Below, in pieces: positions 1 to 10,689 of a DNA stretch of 64,000 nt. The notes below the pieces were generated by a model. That model was not told where the DNA came from. It saw only the letters and a program-made list of their open reading frames with translations, and did not search any database. Every line of letters begins with the position of its first letter. Positions within the stretch are counted from its first letter, which is position 1. Source of the DNA: Bombardia bombarda (Eukaryota; Ascomycota; Sordariomycetes; Sordariales; Lasiosphaeriaceae); the NCBI GenBank assembly GCA_030512295.1, contig JAULSR010000012.1:186001-250000 (forward strand), written 5' to 3'. The translations under genes were made by a program, and so were the position numbers.

Positions 1-88
1 CAGATTTACTGCCAACATCAAGGCACAACTCCAGAAACGTGCTGGGGGCCGTTCCGCATCGATTTGTTTGCGTGCACATCAAGTATGG

Positions 89-126
<38 letters not shown>

Positions 127-2628
127 GCAGCTTGTTTGTTGTTTCACTACTTGTTTGCCTGTGCATTGTACGATTATCCAGATGAGCTAGGGTCTATAGG
201 CCTGCTGAGTGTTTGGTTCATCCCATCATCCCATCTGGTGTTGAAGACGTCGCGTGCATACCATGTGTTGGTGTCGAGAGTGGAGGTACAAAGTATTAGG
301 CTCTAGTTCAAGTTTGTTTTTTTTTTCTTTTTTTTTTCTTTTTTTTGGATGGCTTGGGGCTCTCGGCTCCACGATCTATCTCTCATTTCCAGGCGCTCAT
401 GCTCTTACAGGATTTTATCAAGTATCATCCCAGACACCCCCTTCTAGGGATTATCATTGTCTTTTACGCGAGGATGAGCTAAAACTCCGGACCGAGCTCG
501 GCAATCTCGGCAGCCCAGCCCAATCGACCGAAATCGAGCGCCACTGATATCATGCGGGAACCTCTCCGGTTCTCGCCAGGGTCGTGCACGGTCGTCTGAA
601 TGAAGCTAAGAGGGCTCAACTAATCAACATGCTCAAGTCCCATCAATGCCGAAAATACACCTGCAGTGAGAGGTTTGCAGTTGCCATGCAGGGTATTTAT
701 AGTGGACGAGTAAACTACCTACAGCGCCCCTGACTCAGCGTTTAACCTTGCAGCTTCCTCTCCAGGCGTTACCGAGCTCGCTTTCTTCGGGCGCTCGGGT
801 ACCAAATTATCGCAAAGCTAGACTCTAAAAGCCCAGGTAGGTGCGGATGGTGGAAAAATATGGTCCCCTGGATTGGGTTGAAGTTGGAGGGTTGGAACAA
901 CAACAAATATTTGCTTACTACCTTTCGCCACAGCTACCGAGCATAGAAAACACAAGTTTAGACCGATTCCCAGCCAACCAACACAGACGCTGTTACCCAG
1001 ATTATAGATACCTTGCTGAACACGAAAAAGCTGACGACGCCTCCAATATCCTTTTTTTTTATACATTGCATTCTTGGTCCAAACGTACCTTACTTCCTGA
1101 CCTTGGTCGTATTCGGCTGCATGATAGGTTGAGAAAAGACGACGCTTAGTCCCGCCAATGCGGATAGCCAACCATGATACTAATTAATTAGTGATGATGT
1201 ACCTTGATTGCATGACAACTCAAATTACTCCCCAAATAAACATACATCCAGATTCGTTGGGTCGACAACCCTCGGACTCTAGGACTCCGACACAACAAAG
1301 GCCTCCTTTTGTGTGTAAAAGGGACGATACCAGTCATACTTGAACTCGGTCACATGGCAGTCATTCACTTACCCAACTCATTTGGTGAACTACCTACCGA
1401 GATAGTCGTTTACATAGTACAAAACATTATTATGAACTATCACTGTATTGTTCTTCTCCGTGTTTCTTCTTCCCAAACTACTATTACTACCAAATCATTA
1501 TCCATCTACAATTTTGCATATCTTCCATAGTTTCGCCATCTCTCTATATTGGTATATCACAAAATACCCAAACAAACATTTTCTCATCAACATAACAAAG
1601 GAAACCGACCATGCTAATAATATGAGAACACAATAAAAAAAACTGCTCTCCCTTCATTTGCTTGCGCATTACCTTTGCTCATGAATCATCGCCAATGTGG
1701 ACAATAATGATACAGCCACCCGCCATTGTCATCGTCGACATCGTCATCAAATATCAAAAGAAATGGGGAAATGGTAGGTACGCATAACCTCCCCTCAATG
1801 AGCTTTGCTTGATATATCCGTATCGTATACAAGCTCGTGACGTGTCCTCGTCGTCGTCATAGTTATCTCATGAATGCCACACTCCAGGGGATAGGGGATA
1901 GGCGATAGGGGTTTATGATAAGTCGAAGGGAACACCTCTTCTTCGTCACCCGTGTGACCAGAGTACACATATAATGGAGGAGTAGAGGGCTGGTGAAAGA
2001 AGGAAGAAGTATGGCAAGAGTGACGAAGAGACAGACGGAGGAGCGGTTGCATGACACGCATTGATATCAGAAGAGAGAGTAACAAGCGAACATAGTAAAC
2101 CGCAAAAAGAAAAAGGTATCCTAGACAACATAGCCACGAAGGTGTGGCGACAAAGATAAATAATGCAAAACATGCGCAAGCCCTTCCGTCTATGATTATG
2201 ATATTCTTCAATGCACCTCAACCAGCCACCACAGTATTCTCACCCTCACCCCTGACCTTCAGATCTCAAGGGGTGCTCCTATTTTCTCTCGGCGTGATTT
2301 CATTGGCGTTCAATAGCCCATCGAGCTGCCACGAGAATAATCTGTCTCGACTCAGCTAGGGAAGAGCGTGATGGAAGCGATTGCTCTTTCCCTGGAAGCC
2401 GGGCCCGGCCCGGCCCTGATTGTAGATGTCGACGCTGGCGCCCACACTGACGATGCCTACCGACTCCCAGTTTGGAGTGAGAGGCAGAACTGGACATGCT
2501 AGACATCGTCTTGGGCATTGACACTGACACAGGTGAGATTCCGAGGTCAAGCCCTTCGGAAAACTTTGATGCCATATGTGTGACATGCAGCTGTGATTTT
2601 TCCCTATTCTGTCGATCTTGCCTCTTCC
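1..2628. other. Intergenic region, no gene supported
   Basis: I see no ORF here with a recognisable family signature. The stretch holds a (GTT)n microsatellite, a T-rich tract near 318-346, and an AT-rich part around 1180-1640. The minus-strand ORFs at 1795-2211 and 2300-2586 lie just beyond the 3' end of the coiled-coil gene. They have no recognisable domain and are probably 3' UTR or chance frames. A spliced extra exon of the coiled-coil gene cannot be fully excluded. Confidence 0.5.
87..128. repeat. (GTT)n trinucleotide microsatellite
   Basis: About thirteen uninterrupted GTT units. A frame through them gives a poly-valine ORF, which is an artefact of the repeat and not a gene. Confidence 0.95.
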
Positions 2629-5600
2629 TTAAATTCCGGCAGCAATCTGCAGCATGACTGCCACTGCGCCCCTATTCTCCGGGTTCCTTACAACAAGCAT
2701 CTGCTTCTCTTTCCTCTCCTTTTCCTTCTTCTGCGGTGACGAGTTCCTTGATCGAGACCCGCTCACTCGTCGCGCAATCAGCTGCTCAACGCGCTGTTGC
2801 AGCTCAATCACCTGTCCGGTCGAGACATTGTTGGATTGCGTCATGCTCTCCAGCGACTTCTGGGTTGTCTCAAGCTGCTGGCGTGCTGCACCGAGCTGAG
2901 CCGCCAGCGCCGAGTTACCTTCCGTCAAGGCAGCGATCTCGTCGACCCGCCGCGTGATCTCCTCAGCCTTGGCCTCCAGCTCGGCTCGGAGTGCTGCAGC
3001 TGCCGTGTCGGGGTCCTTGGCGAGTTCCACCTCCAGTTCAGCGATTTTGCCCTGCAGCTCCGCCACCTTGCCCTCGAGCTCGGATTTGGCTGCTGTAAGC
3101 GATGGGAGCTTATCTGCTTCGGCTTGGAGTGAGGTTATCTTGGCCTCCAGGTCGGCGGTTTTGCTCTCGAGCTCTGTAACCTTGCTCTCGACGATCAGCT
3201 TCTCACCCGAGAGTCCAGGGATTGTGTCTGCCTCGGCTTGAAGCGCCGAGACTGTGCCCTCTAGCTCAGCGATCTTGTCTTCTAGCTCCGTGACCTTGGC
3301 TTCGACCTCGGCCTTTGCACCCTCGAGACTGGCAACCTTGTCCGCCTCGGCTTGTAGACCTGCCTTGTCAGCAGTGAGCTGCTCGATCTCGGCCTTGGCA
3401 GCGTCGAGAGATGTCTGGATTCCGACCATTTCACCCGCCAGATCGAGCTTCTGGCTCGCAAGTGATACTGCAGCGGCTTTGGCACCCCCAAGATCCGTTG
3501 TCAACTCTCTCAGTTGTGCCTGCATGTTCACTTTCTCGGCTTCCAGGTCGTCAATTTGTTTTTGAAGGCCAGCCTTGTCCGACTCCAGGGTGTCGATCTG
3601 AGCCCTGAGGCCGGTAGCATCGGTGCTAAGTGTTGCAATCTCCTCCTCCAGGCCGGTAATCTTGGTGTTGAGGTCCGAAGCTGAGGACTCAAGCTCCTTA
3701 ACGCGCGAGTTGAGTGTGTTTATCTCACCTTCGGCTTCCTCGAGCTGAGATTGGAGCTCCGCGTTTTCCTCGTCGAGTGTGATTTGCGCCTTCTCTATCT
3801 CGCCGAATTTCTTCTCAAGCTTCCCAACATGGGTCTTGAGTCCTTGTTCAGTCGCCTCAGCAGCATCCTTGAGCTTCTGCTGCTCTTCGTCCGCGGCTTT
3901 CTTCAGCTTCTGTTGTTCCTCCTCAGCTTCACTCCTAATCTTTTTGTGCTCCTCCTCTGCAGCTTTTTTGTCGTCCTTCAGCATAGCTACTTGAGTATTG
4001 AACGCCTCGATGCTAGTCTTGAGAGAGTCGCGCTCCGTAGACAACTCAGCGATCTGCTTGTCCCTTGTATCACGCTGCTCCTCGAGCGCGTCCCTGGAGA
4101 TTTTTAGGGCGACAATTTGCTGCGAAAGCATGCCTTCTTGCATCTTGCGGTCCTCCTTGAAACGATCAAAGTCCTTCTCGAGTTGTTCAACTTTCATCTC
4201 AACAAGGTCCTTGGCATCCTTGATCTCGTCTCGTTCCTTCTCGGCCTCGGTGAGCATGACCTTCTGCAGCTCCAGCGTGGACCTGAAGTCATTCAGCAAG
4301 TCCTTGGTCTGCGTGAGTTTGTCTTGTAGGTCTTCTCTACTGGCACGCTCGGCATCACGCTCCTTCTCCACCTCATCGAGCATGCCCTTTTGCAGTTCGA
4401 AATTGCTCCGGAACTCGTCGAGAATGGCCCTTTGCTCATCGAGCATGCCGAGGATCTGCTCCTTGTTGCTGCGTTCCTGGTCACGCTCCTTCTCCATGGC
4501 CTCCCTCTCCCGCCCAGACGAAGTAAGGCGGGAGGAGCTCTCGTTAAGCTCTCTCGCAAGCTTTGATTGGGTCAGACGCAATTCCTGTGTCTCGGCCTCC
4601 AGCTGCTCGATCTTCTGGAGAAAGTTGCGCTCCATGTCCTCTTGGTTCCTCTCCAATTCCCTTTGGTGTCTGAGGTCCTCCTGGCTAGTGCTTGGCGGGA
4701 GAAGCTTGATGTGCACAGTCCGGCTGCCATTCTTGGCGGCAGTCCGGTCAGCATCGGATGGGGGACGCGCCCTGGTGCCCAGCCTCGGCTTGACTTTGCG
4801 GCTGGGAGGTGACGAGCTGACAATGCTGGAGCCGGAGCCAATGGCGCTGGGGGTGAAGCGGACTGTTGACTGTGTCGACTTGGTGTTAGTCTCTGTCGGT
4901 GTTACATCACTCATCATATCGTCGTCATCGGATGTGACGGAAGCAACCGTTGTTGCCTGGGTGGTAGTGGATAGGTCGGACGACTCCGAGACAGACTCGG
5001 TCTCGGGATCCTGGTCGTGATAGTCATGGTAGTCATGACGGTCGTGGCGGTCGTGTCGTTCATGGCGATCATAAGACTCGCGACGCTCATTGCGCTCCAG
5101 CTGCCTGTTGTTGTCGGGCATATATTGGGGCATGAGAACTGAGCGCACTGGTGGCACATGGTAGCTGGATGGTATGCTATTTGTTGATGCCCGGGATGAC
5201 CGCAGGTTGACAACCCCACGTCGCTCTTCTGGCACGCCTGGGAACTTGGCCTTGAGGACCTTTCTGGGGAGGGTGCCGGTGGAGGCAGACAAGGGTGGCA
5301 GGCTCGGCAGGGCGGCTGCTGGCTTTGGGCTGCTCAGCTCAGAGTCGCTCCCGACGGCGGGCGTGTTTGACGATGTGACTGAAGCAGAGACAGAAGTGTC
5401 TGAGTTTCGGCGGGGGCGTGTCTCCTGTCTTGGCGGCTGCTTTCGCAGGATTGACTTGATGGGCAAGTCGCGTTGGCTTTGCGTGTCACGCTGGCTCTGC
5501 ATGTCACGTTGGCTCTGCATATCGCGGTGGATCTGAAGGTCTCGCTGGCTCTGAAGTTCACGCTGACCCTGGCTATCCCGCTGACTCTCACGGCCAAGCC

Positions 5601-5703
5601 ACTCAGATGCGTTGCGGGCGTTGAATCTGTCGTCTGAGACGGCCGTCATGTTGGTCCCCGAAGCCCCCATCCTCGGCCTGAGATATTGCCGGTCTTGTTC
5701 CAT
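2629..5703 (-). CDS. Large coiled-coil protein, intronless
   Basis: One uninterrupted frame of 1024 codons from the first ATG (5701-5703); the frame upstream opens only with TTG. Residues 1 to about 340 are low-complexity and probably disordered. They hold Arg/Asp/Gln repeats of the type SQRDMQSQRD near residues 40-80 and an Asp/His/Arg tract near 210-230. From about 345 to 990 there is almost continuous heptad-rich coiled coil (many LEAE, EKERD and LQAE segments), including three tandem 38-residue units at about 783, 821 and 859. The end is a short basic tail with KKEKERKEK. No catalytic motif is visible. The shape suits a scaffold or filament-forming, cytoskeleton- or cortex-associated protein, but no specific family is recognised. 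The promoter faces the large gene-poor interval shared with the cyclin gene. Confidence 0.85.
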   Translation of the reverse strand: MEQDRQYLRPRMGASGTNMTAVSDDRFNARNASEWLGRESQRDSQGQRELQSQRDLQIHRDMQSQRDMQSQRDTQSQRDLPIKSILRKQPPRQETRPRRNSDTSVSASVTSSNTPAVGSDSELSSPKPAAALPSLPPLSASTGTLPRKVLKAKFPGVPEERRGVVNLRSSRASTNSIPSSYHVPPVRSVLMPQYMPDNNRQLERNERRESYDRHERHDRHDRHDYHDYHDQDPETESVSESSDLSTTTQATTVASVTSDDDDMMSDVTPTETNTKSTQSTVRFTPSAIGSGSSIVSSSPPSRKVKPRLGTRARPPSDADRTAAKNGSRTVHIKLLPPSTSQEDLRHQRELERNQEDMERNFLQKIEQLEAETQELRLTQSKLARELNESSSRLTSSGREREAMEKERDQERSNKEQILGMLDEQRAILDEFRSNFELQKGMLDEVEKERDAERASREDLQDKLTQTKDLLNDFRSTLELQKVMLTEAEKERDEIKDAKDLVEMKVEQLEKDFDRFKEDRKMQEGMLSQQIVALKISRDALEEQRDTRDKQIAELSTERDSLKTSIEAFNTQVAMLKDDKKAAEEEHKKIRSEAEEEQQKLKKAADEEQQKLKDAAEATEQGLKTHVGKLEKKFGEIEKAQITLDEENAELQSQLEEAEGEINTLNSRVKELESSASDLNTKITGLEEEIATLSTDATGLRAQIDTLESDKAGLQKQIDDLEAEKVNMQAQLRELTTDLGGAKAAAVSLASQKLDLAGEMVGIQTSLDAAKAEIEQLTADKAGLQAEADKVASLEGAKAEVEAKVTELEDKIAELEGTVSALQAEADTIPGLSGEKLIVESKVTELESKTADLEAKITSLQAEADKLPSLTAAKSELEGKVAELQGKIAELEVELAKDPDTAAAALRAELEAKAEEITRRVDEIAALTEGNSALAAQLGAARQQLETTQKSLESMTQSNNVSTGQVIELQQRVEQLIARRVSGSRSRNSSPQKKEKERKEKQMLVVRNPENRGAVAVMLQIAAGI
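3015..3357 (-). repeat. Three tandem 38-codon repeats inside the coiled-coil gene
   Basis: Each unit opens with LQAEAD and continues with a K/E-V-TELE/AELQ helix, with starts 38 codons apart (about 3357, 3243 and 3129 on the minus strand). The copies differ at many codons, so this is an old internal duplication within the coiled coil. Confidence 0.8.
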
Positions 5704-8700
5704 GGTGTTTGCTGTGGTGGCGTGCAAGTCCAGGGGAGTGTGCTGCTGTCTAGTTATAAATCTAGAGAATACTGCAGATGGTGCTGCTGGTGTTGCTGTT
5801 GCGGTGGTGGTGGTTGTGGATGAAGATGTGATAATGGATGATGGAACGTGTTGGTTGTCACTGTCTTGGTAGAGTCAAGTTGGTGTTGGATCTCGGTAGT
5901 GGTGAGAAGCTGAAGCTGCGATGTCCCGGTTGAGCATTGCGTGCCGAATTCTCAGTCTAGTGGATGAGAATTGGGTGAGTAAACAGAAGGACTGACGAGT
6001 GACAAAGTTCACGATGGTTGCAATGATGGATGGATGAGAATTCAGTCGAGATTGCAGGAGCTGGAGAAGACAGAGGTGGTCTAGTTCTAAAGTGCGCAGG
6101 GGCGGGATGGCTTTGGTTTTGATGGCGGCTCAGGGCAGAAAAAGGAAAGTGCATTTTCATTTGTGTGTGACCTGAGCAAGGTATGTACAGGATCCTACAC
6201 AACGGTACGTAGTACATGCCACTACACACCACTGGGTGACCTCACTTCGCATTTGATACAATATTAATAACATGACTCACTCCCAATGTGGCTAGTTAGC
6301 CCTGCTCCGAGCCGGATTGGGCAACAACTTCATGCGGCTGTATGTAAAAATGAATGGCTGGCATTGGGCATAAACACGGCAAGGGGCAGCATGGCCACGG
6401 TGACCACGTCGAATCGGCGGCGGGAAGGCGCGTGTCTGGATGCTGGGTGAGGTGGGCTTGGTGGGCTGTCTGGTGGGGTGCGCGGACAGACAGGCAAGAC
6501 AGGGAAGGAGGAGTCGGGTAGTCAAGAGTGCAAGAGAGACAGACATGGAAACAGACCGACGACCTGAACACGAACCAGGGAAGGAAGGCACTGGCCAGAC
6601 CATCGGGTTGAGCCTTCTTTCCTTTCCCCCCCCTTTTGCTGAGGACGGAAGGCGCATCCATTGCTTGCTCATCTCGCGGCCTACACTAGGTACGCCTTGG
6701 CTCGACTTGCCACCAACCCCCTCCTGGTCCCCGGGGGCATTGCCAAATCACCAGAAACAAAAAGAAAAGCAAGGCCGTGACGTGAGACGATGGACGGGTG
6801 GCAGCAAATCCGCGCGCGCTGTTTGCTGAAGTGTCTCATGTGGCCCTACGCTAGCTAATGCCCTGCCCTCAGTGCCCTGTCTCTGTGATCATGATTTGTT
6901 AGGGCACGCTAGGGAAGAGCTGGTGATTTGCAGGCGCGTGTCCAAAAGGGCTAGGGAATTAAAAATCCATGAGGTTCTTTTGCCAAATAGAGCCGCAGCT
7001 TCCATTGTCGTTTCCGTCAATAAAAATCACGAAACGGACGTCAGCGGCTTCTGCCGACGGGAGCGGGCCCCACCCGACACGTCTGGGGCCCCCAATTGGG
7101 TTCTGCCTTCTTTAAAGATTCTTCAGTTGGGCACCGTTGGGCCACGACGCTGCCCGACGTGGACCTGCGCTATTTGCGACCTGCCGCCCCCTGTTTGCCG
7201 CGGGTCCCTCCCCTAGCAATGGCAGCGCACCAGACCACCACCGACCGTCACCATTTCCCACAGGCGAGCATGAAAGTCTCCAGATTGGATTTCACCGTCA
7301 CGACATCCATGGAACCCGGCAGAATCCATAGTAACGACGCGCCCTGGAGAAATTCGAGAGGCCCAACAAACCAATTACGGACATTTTCATGTGGCCAAAG
7401 TCGTCATGCTGTCCTCTTGTTTGTCAGAAAGACCCGGTCAGGCCCAGTCTCGCTGTCAGACTGTGTCCCGGTCAACACCCATCAACGATGATTAACCTTG
7501 GCCTCGAACGCAGACGGGCTGAGCTGAGTCGGGCTGGGCTTGATTCGCCCTGAAGGCGCACAAGTTTTCATATGTGATGTTGTGCTTGGGCAAACCACCG
7601 TTGCAAATGCCCAGGAAAAAGAGCCGCCTTCATGCTCGCAATGCCTGACGAGATGCGAGATGCAACGTCGGTGAAGGCCCTGTATGACTGAAATTGAGGC
7701 CTGAGATGGACGGACCTACCCGTTAGTATCCGTAGTGTATGGCTCCTCCACACGATTTTCCCCAGATTTCTATCGGTAGGCCCTTGACCTTGGCTGCCCT
7801 GTTTCTCCCGGCGGCAATGACACCAGAACACGGCACCCCTGCTCCGGCGCTGCTGGCTCGGTGAATTAGGCCAGGCGCGAATCCGGAGTGCAGTCCGTGC
7901 TGCATCTCCATGCTACCTACCTGAACTACCTTATTTAGGTACCTTGCAATGTTGCTTCCACGCCATGTGGCCGCGAGCGCCGGAAGGATCTCCAGCTTGC
8001 CGCGCTTGGGTTCAGGCAACCAAAGCAGGTAGCTCACAGGTAGCGTAGACAGATAGACTAGCGCAGCTACACTACGCAGTATTTCTTCTTCCGATACTCT
8101 CCGGTTCTGACTCTAGATAGTATGGACTTTTTCTCTTGCTATTGGCTTCACAGGCTGGGGAAAAGGTAGGATTTGTAAGCCTCCTTGCGACCCGACGTAT
8201 CATCGCCTTATTACCTTCGGCTAAAGGAGGCAGCCGACAATCTGAGCCATTTCCGACATGATGTTGATAAATAGTAGCAGTGAGTTGTCGTTTGAGTCAG
8301 TCGAAATATTTCATGACATGGCTTTGACTGCGCCGCAATGCTGGACAGGTGCTCGACCTCTCATACAGCGACGAGGACAAGCTCACGAGCTGGAGCCGTA
8401 TCCAGATAGCACCATCGTCAACTTGAACGATACATCAAGATCCGGCTGTCAATCCATTCTTCGGAAACCGTCAGCCCGGTATGTCCGCCTTCGGCCCGCA
8501 GCAGTTGCCTCGTATGCTGTGTTGTGCAAGGGCTGACATGAAGGCGCCTGCTATTCGTTGATGTGCCTTGATTCGTGGTCAGGAAGTCAGCCGAGGGCGG
8601 GTGGCAAAGATACGTCGCCTCCGGTGCGGCGCAGTGTGAAATAATAATAACAAGAACAGCGTGATAGGTGTGTAATGATGTGTTTTCTATAAGGGTGTAG

Positions 8701-9400
8701 CAAGATAGGGAAGGGTTGGTTTAAAATCAAACACAAAGAAGCCGTGTTGAGGCGGTGTAAGAAAAAATCTATAAAGAATCATCAAGCAAATCAAGCAGTA
8801 CGAACCGCCATGTGCTTATTCTCATCACGTTGTATGGCGAGCACAAATCGTGCTTCCAAGATAAATAAACACCAGGCGATATAGAACTTGTGTACATCGG
8901 ATATGTTCACTGTCTGGCTGTTTATTGGGCAGAAGTTATCCGACATTCAACATCAAACAGAACAGATGGCGATGTGAATGTTGACAGCAACTCATTCTGT
9001 TGGCAGATATTGTTCAAACATGTTTGCGAATGTCTGTACGTAATTGGACGTGTGTTCTCGTATGATTGGCCACTGGGCCTCCCTTTTTGTCAACAAACCC
9101 CTGAGCCCCTGAAGCTTTGTCATCATGATTGACAACAACATGTCATGCTCAACCTATACGATCTGATTTCCACCGCCATCGGATAGTTGGTAATGCGGTT
9201 ATATAATTATTGCGTATAGGAATTCTTTTCGTCATTCAAGCTTCGTCACGATAATTTACATTTCTCTTATCCATCCTATGTCATTTCGTTACTTTCTTCA
9301 AACGTGACCCAAATTGATTCCACAACGAGAGATGCAAAAAAGACCAGTGAAGCTGAAATCCAGTAAACGATAGAGAGGCCCATAGATCCAAAATAACATC
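5704..9400. other. Intergenic: promoter side of the coiled-coil gene and start of the gene-poor interval
   Basis: The first 500-600 bases carry the leader and promoter of the minus-strand coiled-coil gene. Beyond that, many short overlapping ORFs occur on both strands without any family signature, codon-bias contrast or plausible splice chain. I see no gene here. Confidence 0.5.
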
Positions 9401-9689
9401 ATCCCCACTTACAATGTTGCTGCACCTGGACTCCTGGAGTGGGAATCAAGCGCCAATCTACCTCATAAGAATCTGACAAAACGCCAAAAAGAACATACAA
9501 CACCAGGGATTCGCTGGTCGTCACCGACCCAACTAATAGTCTAGCGATTAGTGGCTTATCTAGGGCAGAGCGGACGGGATGCCGAGTTTTCCACTATCTA
9601 TGGTCGTATGTGGCTCAGAAGCGGAGTAAGCCTCCTCATATTCACATGGCACAGCCTGCAGGCAGTAGTTCTAAATTCCTGGCAACGCT

Positions 9690-10450
9690 TGTAGAGCTCT
9701 TTACACTTTTTTAGACCATATCACAAGATTATTTTACAAGAGATCGATCATATAATACCTCAATAACTACCATTGTAACACGCTAGATAAATTTAAATGA
9801 AAACTGTTAAGCTTACTTAATTTACCTATAGAAGACGTCTGATATTGTTAAGTCCGTGCTATATCTATCCTTGTATGTATATTAAAACCTTGTAAACTGT
9901 TCCTAACTCTCCTTAAAAATCATTCCGTGCAGATGCTTTTGTTAATAGATATCAGCCGCAATCTCGACGTAGCTAAGTCTAACTGATTCCCACTACTTGT
10001 GGTATGGCGTGCGCTTTGGATTTTAGGGGAACTCTGTGAGAGAGAGTATATGTGGGTAGCATCTATCATCATAAGGATAAGATTGTAACGTAATAAGCAA
10101 TAAAAAGAGAATCGAAAGTTTCATAATCAGCAAGCGTTATCCGGGTTAGACTTAGTGTAGCCAGTCTTCATACTTATGATGCACCTCATAAAGTAATGTC
10201 ATTATGCTTATGCCTAAAAATAGTGGTTTTAGTGATATGTATATGGCAAGATTGACGTGGGAGTCGTAACTACGAGAAACTACACGCCCGGCTATTTGAG
10301 CGATTATCTTAGTTATAAAGAGATTAAAGAAAATTATAAGTTAAGGGGTAATTTTCCTTTTAAAGCTATATATTTTAATAAATAATGCCCTTATAACTGG
10401 CACGTAAATAATAACGGTCAGTATCTACTATTCTCTAACTTCAGAAACAT
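9690..10450. repeat. AT-rich island, possible decayed transposon
   Basis: Base composition shifts sharply to AT-rich, TA-dinucleotide-rich sequence without ORFs, immediately upstream of the tRNA-Asp gene. A second AT-rich patch lies at about 10690-10930 on the other side. In Pezizomycotina such islands are often transposons eroded by repeat-induced point mutation (RIP). No terminal repeats or coding remnants can be identified by eye, so the origin is inference. Confidence 0.35.
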
Positions 10451-10576
10451 CAAGGAACATGAGCCAGGCAGTTCAATGTTAACGTGGGTGTGCACAAGCC
10501 AGCAATAAAACCCTGTCCATGAGGCCCATCGTCCATCGAGCGCCAAGCATCTACGGTGGATGATCACATCCACACT

Positions 10577-10665
10577 TCTTCCGTAGTATAGTGGTCAGTA
10601 TATGAGCTTGTCATCTGTCAAGTTCGGCATCGCTCGGGACCCGGGTTCAATTCCCGGCGGGAGAG
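10577..10665 (+). tRNA. tRNA-Asp (GTC) with a short intron
   Basis: A full cloverleaf can be drawn: acceptor TCTTCCG pairing with CGGGAGA (one G-T), a D arm, anticodon stem TGAGC/GCTCG, and T arm CCGGG-TTCAATT-CCCGG with discriminator G. The anticodon loop reads TTGTCA and then about 17 extra bases before the last loop base, which is the canonical nuclear intron position after base 37. Anticodon GTC decodes Asp. It sits alone in the large gene-poor interval, flanked by AT-rich DNA. Confidence 0.9.
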
Positions 10666-10689
10666 ATCACATTGCGAGGCTACAACTTT

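Noticed and set aside
64..306. Poly-valine ORF
   Set aside because: Produced by the (GTT)n repeat.
1795..2211. 138-codon minus-strand ORF with hydrophobic N-terminal half
   Set aside because: Overlapping frames on the same strand, no family resemblance, and a position downstream of the coiled-coil gene.
3998..5020. 340-codon plus-strand ORF opposite the coiled-coil gene
   Set aside because: It is the antisense shadow of a strongly biased coding frame (Ser/Leu-rich mirror of Glu/Lys/Gln codons) and has no domain.
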